Positions 17,423-25,973 of a DNA stretch of 41,982 nucleotides are shown piece after piece. The notes beneath the pieces were generated by a model. That model searched no databases. It was not told the DNA's origin and saw only the letters and a list, made by a program, of their open reading frames with translations. Origin of the DNA: Zoogloea ramigera (lineage in GTDB: Bacteria; Pseudomonadota; Gammaproteobacteria; Burkholderiales; Rhodocyclaceae); assembly GCF_006539865.1 (NCBI RefSeq), contig NZ_BJNV01000047.1:1-41982 (forward strand), in the 5' to 3' direction. Numbering within the stretch: position 1 is the first letter of the stretch; each line of letters starts with the position of its first letter. Position numbers and translations under genes: made by a program.

Positions 17423-19114
17423 ATGAGCAACACCCTGAGTTACGTCCATGGGGCATCGGGCCAGGCCCTGATCGGCCAGACCATCGGCCGCTATTTCGAC
17501 GAAGCCTGCGCCCGCCACGCGGGGCAGGAGGCGCTGGTGGTGCGCCACCAGAACGTCCGCTTGAGCTACGCCGAGCTGCGCCTGAAGGTGGATGCGCTGG
17601 CCTGCGGCCTGCGCCGGCTGGGCCTCGCGCCCGGCGAGCGGGTCGGCCTGTGGTCGCAGAACAACCACGAATGGGCGCTGGCCCAGTTCGCCACCGCCAA
17701 GGCCGGGCTGGTGCTGGTCAACATCAACCCGGCCTATCGCCGGAGCGAACTCGAATACGCCCTCAATAAGGTCGGCTGCCGGGCGCTGATCCTGTCGCCG
17801 GCCTTCAAGAGCAGCGACTACCTGGCGATGCTGGCTGACCTGGCCCCCGAGCTGGCCCACTGCGAACCCGGCCTGCTGCGCGCCCATCGCCTGCCGAGCC
17901 TGGAGATCGTGGTCCGCCTGGGCGCCGAGCGCAGCCCCGGCATGCTCAACTTCGGCGACCTGCTCGCCCCGCCCGGCCGCGACGAGCTCGCCGAGCTGGC
18001 CGAACTGGGCGAGCGCCTGCAGTTCGACGACCCGATCAACATCCAGTTCACCTCCGGCACCACCGGCAACCCCAAGGGCGCCACGCTGTCGCACCACAAC
18101 ATCCTCAACAACGGCTTCTTCGTCGGCGAGGCGATCCGCCTGCGGGCGGGCGACCGGGTGTGCATCCCGGTGCCGCTCTACCACTGCTTCGGCATGGTGA
18201 TGGGCAACCTGGGCTGCCTCACCCACGGCGCCACCATGGTCTATCCGTCCGAAGCCTTCGAGCCGCTGGCGGTGCTGCAGGCGGTGGCCGAGGAGCGCTG
18301 CACCGCCAGTTACGGCGTGCCGACCATGTTCATCGCCCAGCTCGACCACCCGGATTTCGCCCGCTTCGACCTGTCCAGCCTGCGCACCGGCATCATGGCC
18401 GGCAGCCCGTGCCCGATCGAGGTGATGAAGCGCGTCATCGACAAGATGAACATGGCCGAAGTGACCATCGCCTACGGCATGACCGAGACCTCGCCGGTGA
18501 GCTTCCAGAGCGGCGCCGACGATTCCATCGAGCGCCGCGTGTCCACGGTGGGCCGCGTCCAGCCCCACTGCGAGGTGAAGATCGTCGACAACGAGGGCCG
18601 CATCGTGCCCCGCGGCACCCCGGGCGAGCTGTGCACCCGCGGCTATTCGGTGATGCTCGGCTACTGGGGCGACGAGGCCCGCACGGCTGAGGCCATCGAC
18701 AAGGCCGGCTGGATGCACACCGGCGACATCGCGGTGATCGACGACGAGGGCTTCTGCAACATCGTCGGGCGCATCAAGGACATGGTGATCCGCGGTGGCG
18801 AGAACATCTACCCGCGCGAGATCGAGGAGTTCATCTACACCCACCCCAAGGTGCTCGACGTGCAGGTGGTGGGCGTGCCCGACCCGAAATACGGCGAAGA
18901 GCTGTGCGCCTGGATCATCGTGCGCGACGGCCAGCGCCTCACCGAAGACGAGGTGCGCGCCTTCTGCCAGGGCCAGATCGCCCACTACAAGATCCCCCGC
19001 TACATCAGCTTTGTGGAAAGCTTCCCGATGACTGTCACCGGCAAGATCCAGAAATTCCAGATCCGCGAAAAAATGAAGCAGACCCTCGGCCTGCTCGATT
19101 CGGCCACGGCCTGA
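17423..19114 (+). CDS. AMP-forming acyl-CoA synthetase
   Basis: Activates a carboxylic acid to its CoA thioester through an acyl-adenylate. The 563-residue protein has the P-loop [16 protein letters not shown], the A5 motif [11 protein letters not shown], the hinge [22 protein letters not shown], and the C-terminal catalytic lysine in [15 protein letters not shown]. Position inside the leucine operon suggests isovalerate, another short branched acid or acetoacetate as substrate, but specificity cannot be read from sequence. The start has a GGAGGAGACACGG ribosome binding site. HMG-CoA lyase follows after 11 bp. Confidence 0.92.
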   Translation: MSNTLSYVHGASGQALIGQTIGRYFDEACARHAGQEALVVRHQNVRLSYAELRLKVDALACGLRRLGLAPGERVGLWSQNNHEWALAQFATAKAGLVLVNINPAYRRSELEYALNKVGCRALILSPAFKSSDYLAMLADLAPELAHCEPGLLRAHRLPSLEIVVRLGAERSPGMLNFGDLLAPPGRDELAELAELGERLQFDDPINIQFTSGTTGNPKGATLSHHNILNNGFFVGEAIRLRAGDRVCIPVPLYHCFGMVMGNLGCLTHGATMVYPSEAFEPLAVLQAVAEERCTASYGVPTMFIAQLDHPDFARFDLSSLRTGIMAGSPCPIEVMKRVIDKMNMAEVTIAYGMTETSPVSFQSGADDSIERRVSTVGRVQPHCEVKIVDNEGRIVPRGTPGELCTRGYSVMLGYWGDEARTAEAIDKAGWMHTGDIAVIDDEGFCNIVGRIKDMVIRGGENIYPREIEEFIYTHPKVLDVQVVGVPDPKYGEELCAWIIVRDGQRLTEDEVRAFCQGQIAHYKIPRYISFVESFPMTVTGKIQKFQIREKMKQTLGLLDSATA

Positions 19115-19125
19115 AGGGAGACGCC

Positions 19126-20043
19126 ATGAACCTACCCACCCGAGTCCGCATCGTCGAGATGGGGCCCCGCGACGGGCTGCAGAACGAGAAGCAGATCGTC
19201 AGCACCGAGATCAAGGTCGAGCTCATCGCCCGCCTGGGCGCGGCTGGCCTTTCGGCCATCGAGGCGGCTTCCTTCGTGTCGCCGCGCTGGGTGCCCCAGA
19301 TGGGCGACGCCGCCGACGTGATGGCGCGCATCGAACGCCTGCCGGGCGTCAGCTACCCGGTGCTCACCCCCAACCTGCAGGGCTTCGAGGCTGCACTGGC
19401 CGCCGGCGCCACCGAGGTGGCGGTGTTCGGCGCGGCCTCCGAATCCTTCAGCCGCAAGAACATCAACTGCTCCATCGCCGAATCCCTGGTCCGCTTCGAG
19501 CCGGTGATGGCGGCGGCCCAGGCGGCGGGCATCCGGGTACGCGGCTATGTCTCCTGCGTGCTGGGTTGCCCCTACGAGGGCGAGATCAGCCCCGAGGCGG
19601 TGGCCGGCGTGGCCGCCACCCTCTTCGAGATGGGCTGCTACGAGGTGAGCCTGGGCGACACCATCGGCGCCGGCACACCGGGCAAGACGCGCCGCATGCT
19701 CGACGCGGTGGCGCGCCGGGTGCCGGTGGACAAGCTCGCCGGCCACTACCACGACACCTACGGCCAGGCGGTGGCCAACGTGTATGCCTCGCTGGAGGCC
19801 GGCGTGGCCTGTTTCGACAGCGCCGTGGCCGGCCTCGGTGGCTGCCCCTATGCGCCGGGCGCCTCCGGCAACGTCGCCACCGAGGACGTGGTATACATGC
19901 TCGACGGCCTCGGCATCGAAACCGGCATCTCGCTGGACGCGCTCGTCGACACCGCCGGCTGGATCAGCGAGCGGCTCGGCCGCCCGCCGGCCTCCAAGGT
20001 GGCCCGGGCCGTGCTGGCCAAGCGCGCCAAGGCCTGCCACTGA
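19126..20043 (+). CDS. liuE: hydroxymethylglutaryl-CoA lyase
   Basis: Cleaves HMG-CoA to acetyl-CoA and acetoacetate, the last step of leucine breakdown. A 305-residue TIM-barrel protein: [13 protein letters not shown] carries the catalytic Arg and the metal-binding Asp, [14 protein letters not shown] the metal-binding histidines, and [23 protein letters not shown] the signature loop with the active-site cysteine. The ATG at 19126 was preferred because it follows AAGGGAGACGCC and yields a standard N-terminus. It lies 11 bp after the acyl-CoA synthetase and closes the set of pathway genes. Confidence 0.96.
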   Translation: MNLPTRVRIVEMGPRDGLQNEKQIVSTEIKVELIARLGAAGLSAIEAASFVSPRWVPQMGDAADVMARIERLPGVSYPVLTPNLQGFEAALAAGATEVAVFGAASESFSRKNINCSIAESLVRFEPVMAAAQAAGIRVRGYVSCVLGCPYEGEISPEAVAGVAATLFEMGCYEVSLGDTIGAGTPGKTRRMLDAVARRVPVDKLAGHYHDTYGQAVANVYASLEAGVACFDSAVAGLGGCPYAPGASGNVATEDVVYMLDGLGIETGISLDALVDTAGWISERLGRPPASKVARAVLAKRAKACH

Positions 20044-20066
20044 ACCCATCACCCAACCCACGACGA

Positions 20067-20088
20067 CCCGCCGCCCATGAGCGGCGGG
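20067..20088 (+). other. hairpin after HMG-CoA lyase gene
   Basis: CCCGCCGC (20067-20074) and GCGGCGGG (20081-20088) form a perfect 8-bp stem with a 6-nt loop, 23 bp after the liuE stop codon and 21 bp before the first DUF1289 gene. There is no T-tract. It may cap the main liu message. Confidence 0.4.
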
Positions 20089-20109
20089 CATCCACCCCCA
20101 GAGCGTTTC

Positions 20110-20310
20110 ATGAGTGTCCCTTCCCCCTGCATCAACCTTTGCCGCATGAGCCCGCAGAGCGGCTTTTGCGAAGGCTGCCTGCGCAGCATCGCCGAGATCA
20201 CCGAATGGGGCCGCGCCGACGACAGCCGCAAGCGCGCGATCCTGCACGAAGTGGCCCGCCGCAAGGCCGCCGCTGCAGCCGCCAGCGCCGACCCGCGGAG
20301 CCCGTCATGA
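20110..20310 (+). CDS. DUF1289 domain protein, first of tandem pair
   Basis: A 66-residue protein with the DUF1289 cysteine pattern: Cys7, Cys11, Cys20 and Cys23 in CINLCRMSPQSGFCEGCLRS, followed by SIAEITEWGRADDSRKRAIL. The four cysteines probably hold a metal ion. Function is unknown. The ATG at 20110 was preferred over 20077 because it gives the usual short lead before the first Cys. The stop codon overlaps the start of the next gene, itself a DUF1289 protein, as ATGA, implying translational coupling. Confidence 0.87.
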   Translation: MSVPSPCINLCRMSPQSGFCEGCLRSIAEITEWGRADDSRKRAILHEVARRKAAAAAASADPRSPS

Positions 20311-20486
20311 GCCAGGACAGCCCCTGCATCGGCATCTGCGAGATCGACGAGTCGGGCTACTGCATCGGCTGCGGCCGCAGCGCCGACGAGATCTTCGGCG
20401 AGACGGATTCCGCGTCGGCCGGCGAGGAGGCTGCCGTCGAGGTGGTCGCGCCGGTCGTCGGCACCCCCGCCGACGCCTCCAGCTGA
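20307..20486 (+). CDS. DUF1289-like small cysteine protein, second of tandem pair
   Basis: A 59-residue protein starting at the ATG that overlaps the previous stop codon (ATGA at 20307-20310). Its head, SPCIGICEIDESGYCIGCGRSADEI, repeats the DUF1289 spacing with Cys7, Cys11, Cys19 and Cys22, one residue shorter in the middle than its neighbour. The tail is acidic and alanine-rich (EEAAVEVVAPVV), without the basic WGRADDSRKR part, so only the metal-binding half is kept. The overlap and the shared motif argue that it is a real gene despite its size. Confidence 0.78.
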   Translation: MSQDSPCIGICEIDESGYCIGCGRSADEIFGETDSASAGEEAAVEVVAPVVGTPADASS

Positions 20487-20496
20487 GCGGCCCGGC

Positions 20497-21414
20497 GTGA
20501 CGCGCGTCCATCTGCCGCCCTCCATCCAGGTGCTGGAGCGGGGCTGGCTGTCGGCCAACAACGTGCTGCTCTTCGACGGCGGCACGGCAAGCCTCATCGA
20601 CAGCGGCTATGTCAGCCACGCCGGGCAGACCGTGGCGCTGCTGCGGGAGGCCCTGGCCGGGCGGCGGCTGGCCCGCCTCCTCAACACCCATTCGCACTCC
20701 GACCACATCGGCGGCAACGCGGCCGTCCAGCGGGCCTTCGGCTGCACCATCGGGGTGCCCGCCGGCATCGCGCCGGCCGTCGCTGCCTGGGACGAGGCGG
20801 CGCTGCTGCTCAGCGTGGCGGACCAGCGCGGCGAGCGCTTCAAGGCCGATCACCACTTAGCTGCCGGCGAGTGCCTGCAGATGGGCGGCTTCGAATGGCA
20901 GGCGCTGGCGGCGCCCGGCCACGACATGGACGCCCTGGTCTTCCACGCCCCCGACGCCCGCGGGCTGATCTCGGGGGATGCCCTGTGGCGCAACGGCTTC
21001 GGCATCCTGTTCGCCGAGGTGATCGGCGAGGGCGGTGGCCTGGAGGCCGCCCGAGCCACCCTCGAGGCCCTCGCACGGCTGTCGGTGGATTGGGTCATCC
21101 CCGGCCATGGGGCGCCCTTTGTCGAGGTGGACGAGGCCTTCGAGGCGGCCTTCGCGCGCTTGCGCTATCTCGAGGAGGACGGCGCCCGCATCGCCCGCAA
21201 CGCGATCCGCGCCTGCGTCACCTTCTGGCTGCTCGAGCGCCGGCGCGTGGCCCTCGACGACCTGCCGGCCCACCTGGCGAGCGTGCCCCTCTACCGGGAG
21301 GCCAACCGGCGCTTCCTTGGTCTGAGCCCGGAGGCCCTGGCCGGCTGGCTGGCCGATGAACTGCTGCGTTCCGGCCGGGTCCGACGTGAGGGTGGTTTTC
21401 TTGAAATCACTTAA
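20497..21414 (+). CDS. MBL-fold metallo-hydrolase
   Basis: A 305-residue metallo-beta-lactamase-fold protein with HSHSDH in LLNTHSHSDHIGGN, a third metal histidine in AAPGHDMDALV, the bridging Asp in LISGDALWRNGF and the last His in VIPGHGAPF. A C-terminal winged-helix-like extension follows residue 230. It is not closely alike to the MBL protein beside phaC, although both have the extension. The start is taken as GTG at 20497, 10 bp after the DUF1289 gene; no ATG gives a sensible N-terminus. Substrate unknown. Confidence 0.85.
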   Translation: MTRVHLPPSIQVLERGWLSANNVLLFDGGTASLIDSGYVSHAGQTVALLREALAGRRLARLLNTHSHSDHIGGNAAVQRAFGCTIGVPAGIAPAVAAWDEAALLLSVADQRGERFKADHHLAAGECLQMGGFEWQALAAPGHDMDALVFHAPDARGLISGDALWRNGFGILFAEVIGEGGGLEAARATLEALARLSVDWVIPGHGAPFVEVDEAFEAAFARLRYLEEDGARIARNAIRACVTFWLLERRRVALDDLPAHLASVPLYREANRRFLGLSPEALAGWLADELLRSGRVRREGGFLEIT

Positions 21415-21416
21415 AA

Positions 21417-21436
21417 TCACATTTATGTGAGTTTTT
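21417..21436 (+). terminator. weak terminator-like hairpin
   Basis: TCACAT (21417-21422) and ATGTGA (21425-21430) can pair over 5-6 bp and are followed by GTTTTT, just after the stop codon of the MBL gene. The stem is short and AT-containing. The 150 bp up to rapZ are noticeably AT-richer than their surroundings, which suggests that a promoter for the rapZ group lies here, but I could not assign boxes. Confidence 0.35.
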
Positions 21437-21564
21437 GTGGCCGTTTTGGGTGGCGCGGGTGCCCATTTTGTTTATTCTGTTGCTGCGTTGCGTGCATTTT
21501 TGTCGCAAACGCCTGACAGACTGGCACCTTCAGATCGGTCGTCTTCCCCGGAAACAGCATCGTC

Positions 21565-22404
21565 ATGCAACTCGTCATCATCAGCGGCCTGTCCGGCTCC
21601 GGCAAGAGCGTCGCGCTCAATGTCATGGAGGATTGCGGGCATTACGTGGTCGACAACCTGCCGTCGGCCCTCCTGCCCCAGCTCGTCACCCACCTGCGCG
21701 GGGCCGGCTACCAGCGCATCGCGGTGGCCATCGACGTGCGTTCGGGCAGCGGCATCGCGGCGCTCCCGCGCCAGCTTGAAACCCTGCGCAGCATGGTGCG
21801 CGACGTGCGCTTCCTGTTCCTCGACGCCCGCGACGACACGCTCATCGCGCGCTTCTCGGAAACCCGCCGCAAGCACCCGCTGGGCGACGACAGCCTGACC
21901 CTCGGCGAGGCCATCGCCCGCGAGCGCGAGGCCCTCGCGCTGGTGGCCGAGCTGGGCCACCGCATCGACACCAGCGACCTGTCGGCCAACACCCTGCGCA
22001 ACTGGGTGAAGAGCTTCATGAACCTCGAGGCCGGCAGCCAGATCACGCTGCTGTTCGAGTCCTTCGGCTTCAAGTACGGCATTCCGGTGGATGCCGACCT
22101 GGTCTTCGACGTGCGCTGCCTGCCCAACCCCCACTACGACCCGGTGTTGCGGCCGCTTACCGGGCGCGACCAGCCGGTCATCGATTTCCTTGAGCGGGTG
22201 CCCGAGGTGGGCCGGATGGTCGGCGACATCTACGCCTTCGTCGCCTCCTGGCTGCCGTCCTACGTCAACGACAACCGCAGCTACCTCACGGTGGCCATCG
22301 GCTGCACCGGCGGCCAGCACCGCTCGGTGTACATCGCCGAACAGCTGGCCGAACGTCTCCGCGATTCCGCCCGCGTTCTGGTGCGGCACCGCTCCTTCAA
22401 GTGA
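21565..22404 (+). CDS. rapZ: RNase adapter protein RapZ
   Basis: A 279-residue P-loop protein. The Walker A motif GLSGSGKS is at residues 8-15, the conserved middle RKHPLGDD follows the Walker B-like FLFLDARDD, and the C-terminal domain holds FGFKYGIPVDADLVFDVRCLPNPHYDP and GCTGGQHRSVYIAEQLA. RapZ in enterobacteria senses glucosamine-6-phosphate and targets a small RNA to RNase E. In betaproteobacteria it usually lies near nitrogen-PTS genes; here the PTS genes are about 10 kb away. The next gene overlaps its stop codon (GTGA). Confidence 0.96.
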   Translation: MQLVIISGLSGSGKSVALNVMEDCGHYVVDNLPSALLPQLVTHLRGAGYQRIAVAIDVRSGSGIAALPRQLETLRSMVRDVRFLFLDARDDTLIARFSETRRKHPLGDDSLTLGEAIAREREALALVAELGHRIDTSDLSANTLRNWVKSFMNLEAGSQITLLFESFGFKYGIPVDADLVFDVRCLPNPHYDPVLRPLTGRDQPVIDFLERVPEVGRMVGDIYAFVASWLPSYVNDNRSYLTVAIGCTGGQHRSVYIAEQLAERLRDSARVLVRHRSFK

Positions 22405-22808
22405 GCCGGGGGCCGGCCCTGCGCGCCTGGCTGGCAGCCTGGGCGCGCCATCTGAGGGCCGGCGACCTGCTGGTGCTGGGCTTGGCGGTGGGGGTGTGCG
22501 TCGCCTCGGCGCTGGCCCTGTGGCAGGGCGGGCGGCCCGACAAGGCCGTCATACGGGCCGGTGGCAAGGTCTTTCTGGAGGTTGATCTCACTGCGCCGCG
22601 CCTCGTCGAGGTGCCGGGGCCGCTGGGCAGCACCCGCATCGAGATCCAGCCCGGCCGGGCCCGGGTGGCGGCCGACCCTGGGCCGCGCCAGTATTGCGTG
22701 CGCCAGGGCTGGCTGGCGACGGCTGGTGCGGTGGCCATCTGCGCGCCCAATCAGGTCAGCCTCGCGCTGGCCGGGCGGAACGCCGCGTATGACTCCCTCA
22801 GCTACTGA
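22401..22808 (+). CDS. NusG domain II-containing protein
   Basis: A 135-residue protein with one N-terminal membrane anchor (GDLLVLGLAVGVCVASALALW) and an extracytoplasmic NusG_II domain recognisable by RAGGKVFLEVDLTAPRLVEVPGPLGSTRIEIQPGRARV and QYCVRQGWLATAGAVAICAPNQV. The family is often found beside Gx transporters and flavin-modified electron transfer proteins; function is unsettled. The start is GTG at 22401, overlapping the rapZ stop codon by 4 nt, with no separate ribosome binding site, so translation should be coupled. It overlaps the next gene by 20 nt. Confidence 0.85.
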   Translation: MSRGPALRAWLAAWARHLRAGDLLVLGLAVGVCVASALALWQGGRPDKAVIRAGGKVFLEVDLTAPRLVEVPGPLGSTRIEIQPGRARVAADPGPRQYCVRQGWLATAGAVAICAPNQVSLALAGRNAAYDSLSY

Positions 22809-23316
22809 AATCGAACTCCGCCCCAGCGCCGACGACCACCGGGTCGCGCGGCACGCGGCGGCGGCCATCGTGCTGACGGTGGCCGAGGCGGCCATCCCGC
22901 TCCCGCTGCCGGGGGTCAAGCCGGGCCTCGCCAACATCGTCACCCTCGTCGTGCTGGCCCGCTGGGGCTGGCGCGAGGCGGTTTGGGTGGCGCTGCTGCG
23001 GGTGATCGTCGGCAGCCTGGTGCTGGGGCAGTTCCTGGCGCCGGGCTTCTTTCTGAGCCTGGCTGGCGGGCTGGCCAGCCTGGTGGCGCTGGGCGTTGCC
23101 GTGCACCTGCCGAGGCGCGTTTTCGGCCCGGTGAGCCACAGCGTGCTGGCGGCCTTCGCCCACTTCGCGGGGCAGCTGGTGGTGGCGCGCATCTGGCTGG
23201 TGCCCCATGATGGGGTGTTCTATCTGGTGCCGGTGTTCGCGCTGGCGGCGACCGTCTTCGGGCTGGTCAACGGGTTGGTGGCGGCGCGGCTGATGGAAGA
23301 CGACGGCGCTGCGTAG
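22789..23316 (+). CDS. Gx transporter family membrane protein
   Basis: A 175-residue membrane protein with the family pattern VLTVAEAAIPLPLPGVKPGLANIVTLVVLARWGWREAVWVALLRVIVGSLV, and further hydrophobic segments to about residue 165. Members are annotated Gx transporter or heptaprenyl diphosphate synthase component I and resemble ECF-type substrate-binding subunits; the substrate is unproven. The ATG at 22789 overlaps the NusG_II gene by 20 nt and gives MTPSATEIELRP before the first membrane segment. The NusG_II-Gx pair is a recurrent unit. The apbE gene often found with it is about 13 kb away here. Confidence 0.85.
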   Translation: MTPSATEIELRPSADDHRVARHAAAAIVLTVAEAAIPLPLPGVKPGLANIVTLVVLARWGWREAVWVALLRVIVGSLVLGQFLAPGFFLSLAGGLASLVALGVAVHLPRRVFGPVSHSVLAAFAHFAGQLVVARIWLVPHDGVFYLVPVFALAATVFGLVNGLVAARLMEDDGAA

Positions 23317-23340
23317 CCCGCCCGGCGGCAGCTTTGCGCC

Positions 23341-24648
23341 ATGAATGGGTCTGTCATGAACAAGATTGAAACGCTGCCGGGTTTGCGGCCGGGCGTCGCG
23401 CGCCGGGAGGTGTGGGCGTGGGCCATGTACGACTTCGCCAACTCCGGCTACACCACGGTGGTGATCACGGCGATCTTCAACGCCTATTTTGTGGCGGTGA
23501 TCGCCGGGGGCGCGGCCTGGGGCACCTTTGCCTGGACGGCGGCGCTGGCGGTGTCCTATGCGGCCATCCTGCTCACCGCGCCCTTTGTGGGCGCCTGGGC
23601 CGACACCCATGGCGCGAAGAAGCGGCTGCTGGCGCTCACTACCGCAGGTTGCGTGCTCGGCACCGCCGGCCTGGCGCTGGCCGGGCCCGGCGCCATTGGC
23701 GTGGCGATCGGCTTTCTGGTGCTGTCCAACTACTGCTTCGGCACCGGCGAGAACCTGATCGCCGCCTTCCTGCCCGAGCTCGCCGACGACGACAGCCTCG
23801 GCAAGGTCTCGGGCTGGGGCTGGAGCCTGGGTTATCTGGGCGGCCTGACCAGCCTCGGGGCGTGCCTCGCCTACATCGCCTGGGCGGAGCCGCAGGGCCA
23901 CGCCGCCGCGGATTATGTGCCGGTGACGATGTTGATCACCGCGCTGCTGTTTGCGGTGGCCTCGGTGCCGACCTTTCTGCTGCTGCGCGAACGCAAGACC
24001 GCCCGTGCCACGGCGCCCATCCCGGTGTGGGCGCGGGTGGCGGGCACCCTGCGCCAGCTTCGCGGCAGCGGCCCCTACCGCGACATGCGCCGCTTCATGG
24101 TGTGCGTGGTTTTTTACCAGGCCGGCATCCAGGCGGTGATCGCGCTGGCGGCCATCTACGCGGTCGAGGCGATGGGTTTCACGACCAGGGAGACCATAGG
24201 CCTGATCTTCGTGGTCAACATCACCGCCGCTCTCGGCGCCTTCGGCTTCGGTTACTGGCAGGACCGCATCGGCCATCGGCGGGCAATCGCCTTCACGCTG
24301 GCCGGCTGGATCGTGATGATCCTGCTGGCCTGGGCGGCGACGCGCCCGCCCTTGTTCTGGCTCGCCGCCAATATCGCCGGCCTGTGCCTGGGCGCCAGCC
24401 AGTCGGCCAGCCGGGCGCTGGTGGGCTACCTGGCGCCGCCGGACCGCCATGGCGAGTTCTTCGGGCTGTGGGGGCTGGCGGTCAAGCTGTCGTCCATCCT
24501 CGGCCCGCTCACCTATGGCGCGGTCACCTGGCTCAGCGGCGGCGACCATCGCCTCGCCATCCTCATCACCGGCAGCTACTTCGTGGTCGGGCTCGTCATC
24601 CTCGCCGGCGTGGATGCCGAGCGCGGGCACCGGAGCGCACAGGCATGA
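23341..24648 (+). CDS. MFS transporter, UMF1/Atg22-like family
   Basis: A 435-residue protein with 12 likely membrane helices. WAMYDFANSGYTTVVITAIFNAYF near the N-terminus is the hallmark of the UMF1 family, and NYCFGTGENLIAAFLPELA and CLGASQSASRALVGYLAPPDRHGEFFGLWGLAVKLSS are also typical. Members are related to fungal Atg22 and of unknown substrate in bacteria. ATG codons at 23341 and 23356 are both possible starts; neither has a clear ribosome binding site. Its stop overlaps the start of the ACP-ligase-acyltransferase gene (ATGA), so the two products are made together. This suggests lipid or lysolipid transport by analogy with LplT-Aas (inference). Confidence 0.9.
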   Translation: MNGSVMNKIETLPGLRPGVARREVWAWAMYDFANSGYTTVVITAIFNAYFVAVIAGGAAWGTFAWTAALAVSYAAILLTAPFVGAWADTHGAKKRLLALTTAGCVLGTAGLALAGPGAIGVAIGFLVLSNYCFGTGENLIAAFLPELADDDSLGKVSGWGWSLGYLGGLTSLGACLAYIAWAEPQGHAAADYVPVTMLITALLFAVASVPTFLLLRERKTARATAPIPVWARVAGTLRQLRGSGPYRDMRRFMVCVVFYQAGIQAVIALAAIYAVEAMGFTTRETIGLIFVVNITAALGAFGFGYWQDRIGHRRAIAFTLAGWIVMILLAWAATRPPLFWLAANIAGLCLGASQSASRALVGYLAPPDRHGEFFGLWGLAVKLSSILGPLTYGAVTWLSGGDHRLAILITGSYFVVGLVILAGVDAERGHRSAQA

Positions 24649-25970
24649 ACGGCACCACGGCGGACACCCTGCTCGCCGTGGTGCGGGTGACCCACGCCGA
24701 GCTGCATCGCCAGTCGACCCCCGCGGCGGTCGAGATCACCCTCGACAGCCGGCTCGAAGGCGACCTCGGCTTCGATAGCCTGGCCCGGGTCGAGCTGCTG
24801 CTGCGCATCGAGCGCGCCTTTGGCGTCGCGCTGCCGGAGGCCACGCTGCAGCACGCCGAGACGCTGCGCGACCTGCTGGCGGCGGTTGCCGCAGCGCCCG
24901 CGCGCGCGGCGCCAGCCGGCGCCATGGCCGCGGTCGTGACGCAGATCGCCGCCGCCGCTGGCGATGCCGCCACCCCGACTACCGCCGCGACCCTGCTCGA
25001 AGTGCTCGACTGGCATGTGCAGGCCCACGGCGAGCGCACCCAGATCGTGCTGCTCACCGAGGGCGACGGCGAGGAGCGGCTCGACTACACGCACCTGCGG
25101 GCCGGTGCGGTGGCCGTGGCGGCGGGGCTCTGCGCCAGCGGCCTGCAGCCGCGGCAGACGGTGGCGATCATGCTGCCAACCTCGCTCGAGTATTTCTTTG
25201 CCTACTTCGGCGTTCTTCTTGCTGGCGGCATCCCGGTGCCGATCTACCCACCGGCGCGGCCTGCGCAGATCGAGGAGCACGTGCGCCGCCACACCGGCAT
25301 CCTCGAGAATGCCGAGGCGAGCATCCTCGTCACCGTGCCGCAGGCGATGACGGTGGCGCGCCTGCTCGAAGCCGGCGTGCCCGGCCTGCGCCGGGTCGTC
25401 ACCGTGGCCGGGCTCACGCAAGGCGTCGCCCGGGCGGCCCCGCTGCGGCCGGCGCGGGGCGACGACATCGCCTTCATCCAGTACACCTCGGGCAGCACCG
25501 GCAACCCCAAGGGCGTGGTGCTGACCCACGCCAACCTGCTGGCCAACATCCGCGCCATTGGCACCGCCATCCGCGTGCAGCCCGACGATGTGTTCGTCAG
25601 CTGGCTGCCGCTCTATCACGATATGGGCCTGATCAGCGCCTGGCTGGTCAGCCTGTATTTCGGCAAGCCGCTGGTGGTGATGTCGCCGCTCGCCTTTCTG
25701 GCGCGGCCGGAGCGCTGGCTGTGGGCGATCCACCGCTACCGCGGCACCCTCAGCGCCGCGCCCAATTTCGCCTTCGAGCTGTGCCTCAAGCGGCTTGCCG
25801 AGGCGCAGCCCGAGGGCCTCGACCTCTCTTCGTTGCGGCTTCTGGCCTGCGGCGCCGAGCCGGTCAACCCCGACACCCTGGCGCGCTTCGCCGCCCGCCT
25901 TGCCGCCAGCGGCCTGCGCCCGGAAGCCCTGGCCCCGGTGTACGGGTTGGCGGAGGCGACGGTGGGCTAG
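24645..25970 (+). CDS. ACP-fatty acyl-AMP ligase, N-terminal part of interrupted fusion
   Basis: 441 residues before an in-frame TAG. Residues about 1-82 are an acyl carrier domain with phosphopantetheine Ser45 in GDLGFDSL. From about residue 115 runs a ligase of the fatty acyl-AMP ligase (FAAL) type: VPIYPPARPAQIEEHVRRH, P-loop YTSGSTGNPKGVVLTH (280-295), SWLPLYHDMGLI and APNFAFELC are FAAL-like. FAALs make acyl-adenylates and load them on ACP rather than CoA. The frame ends inside the A5 motif YGLAEATVG, before the C-terminal subdomain with the catalytic lysine, so this part alone should not be a full enzyme. It overlaps the MFS stop codon (ATGA). Confidence 0.85.
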   Translation: MNGTTADTLLAVVRVTHAELHRQSTPAAVEITLDSRLEGDLGFDSLARVELLLRIERAFGVALPEATLQHAETLRDLLAAVAAAPARAAPAGAMAAVVTQIAAAAGDAATPTTAATLLEVLDWHVQAHGERTQIVLLTEGDGEERLDYTHLRAGAVAVAAGLCASGLQPRQTVAIMLPTSLEYFFAYFGVLLAGGIPVPIYPPARPAQIEEHVRRHTGILENAEASILVTVPQAMTVARLLEAGVPGLRRVVTVAGLTQGVARAAPLRPARGDDIAFIQYTSGSTGNPKGVVLTHANLLANIRAIGTAIRVQPDDVFVSWLPLYHDMGLISAWLVSLYFGKPLVVMSPLAFLARPERWLWAIHRYRGTLSAAPNFAFELCLKRLAEAQPEGLDLSSLRLLACGAEPVNPDTLARFAARLAASGLRPEALAPVYGLAEATVG

Positions 25971-25973
25971 CTG

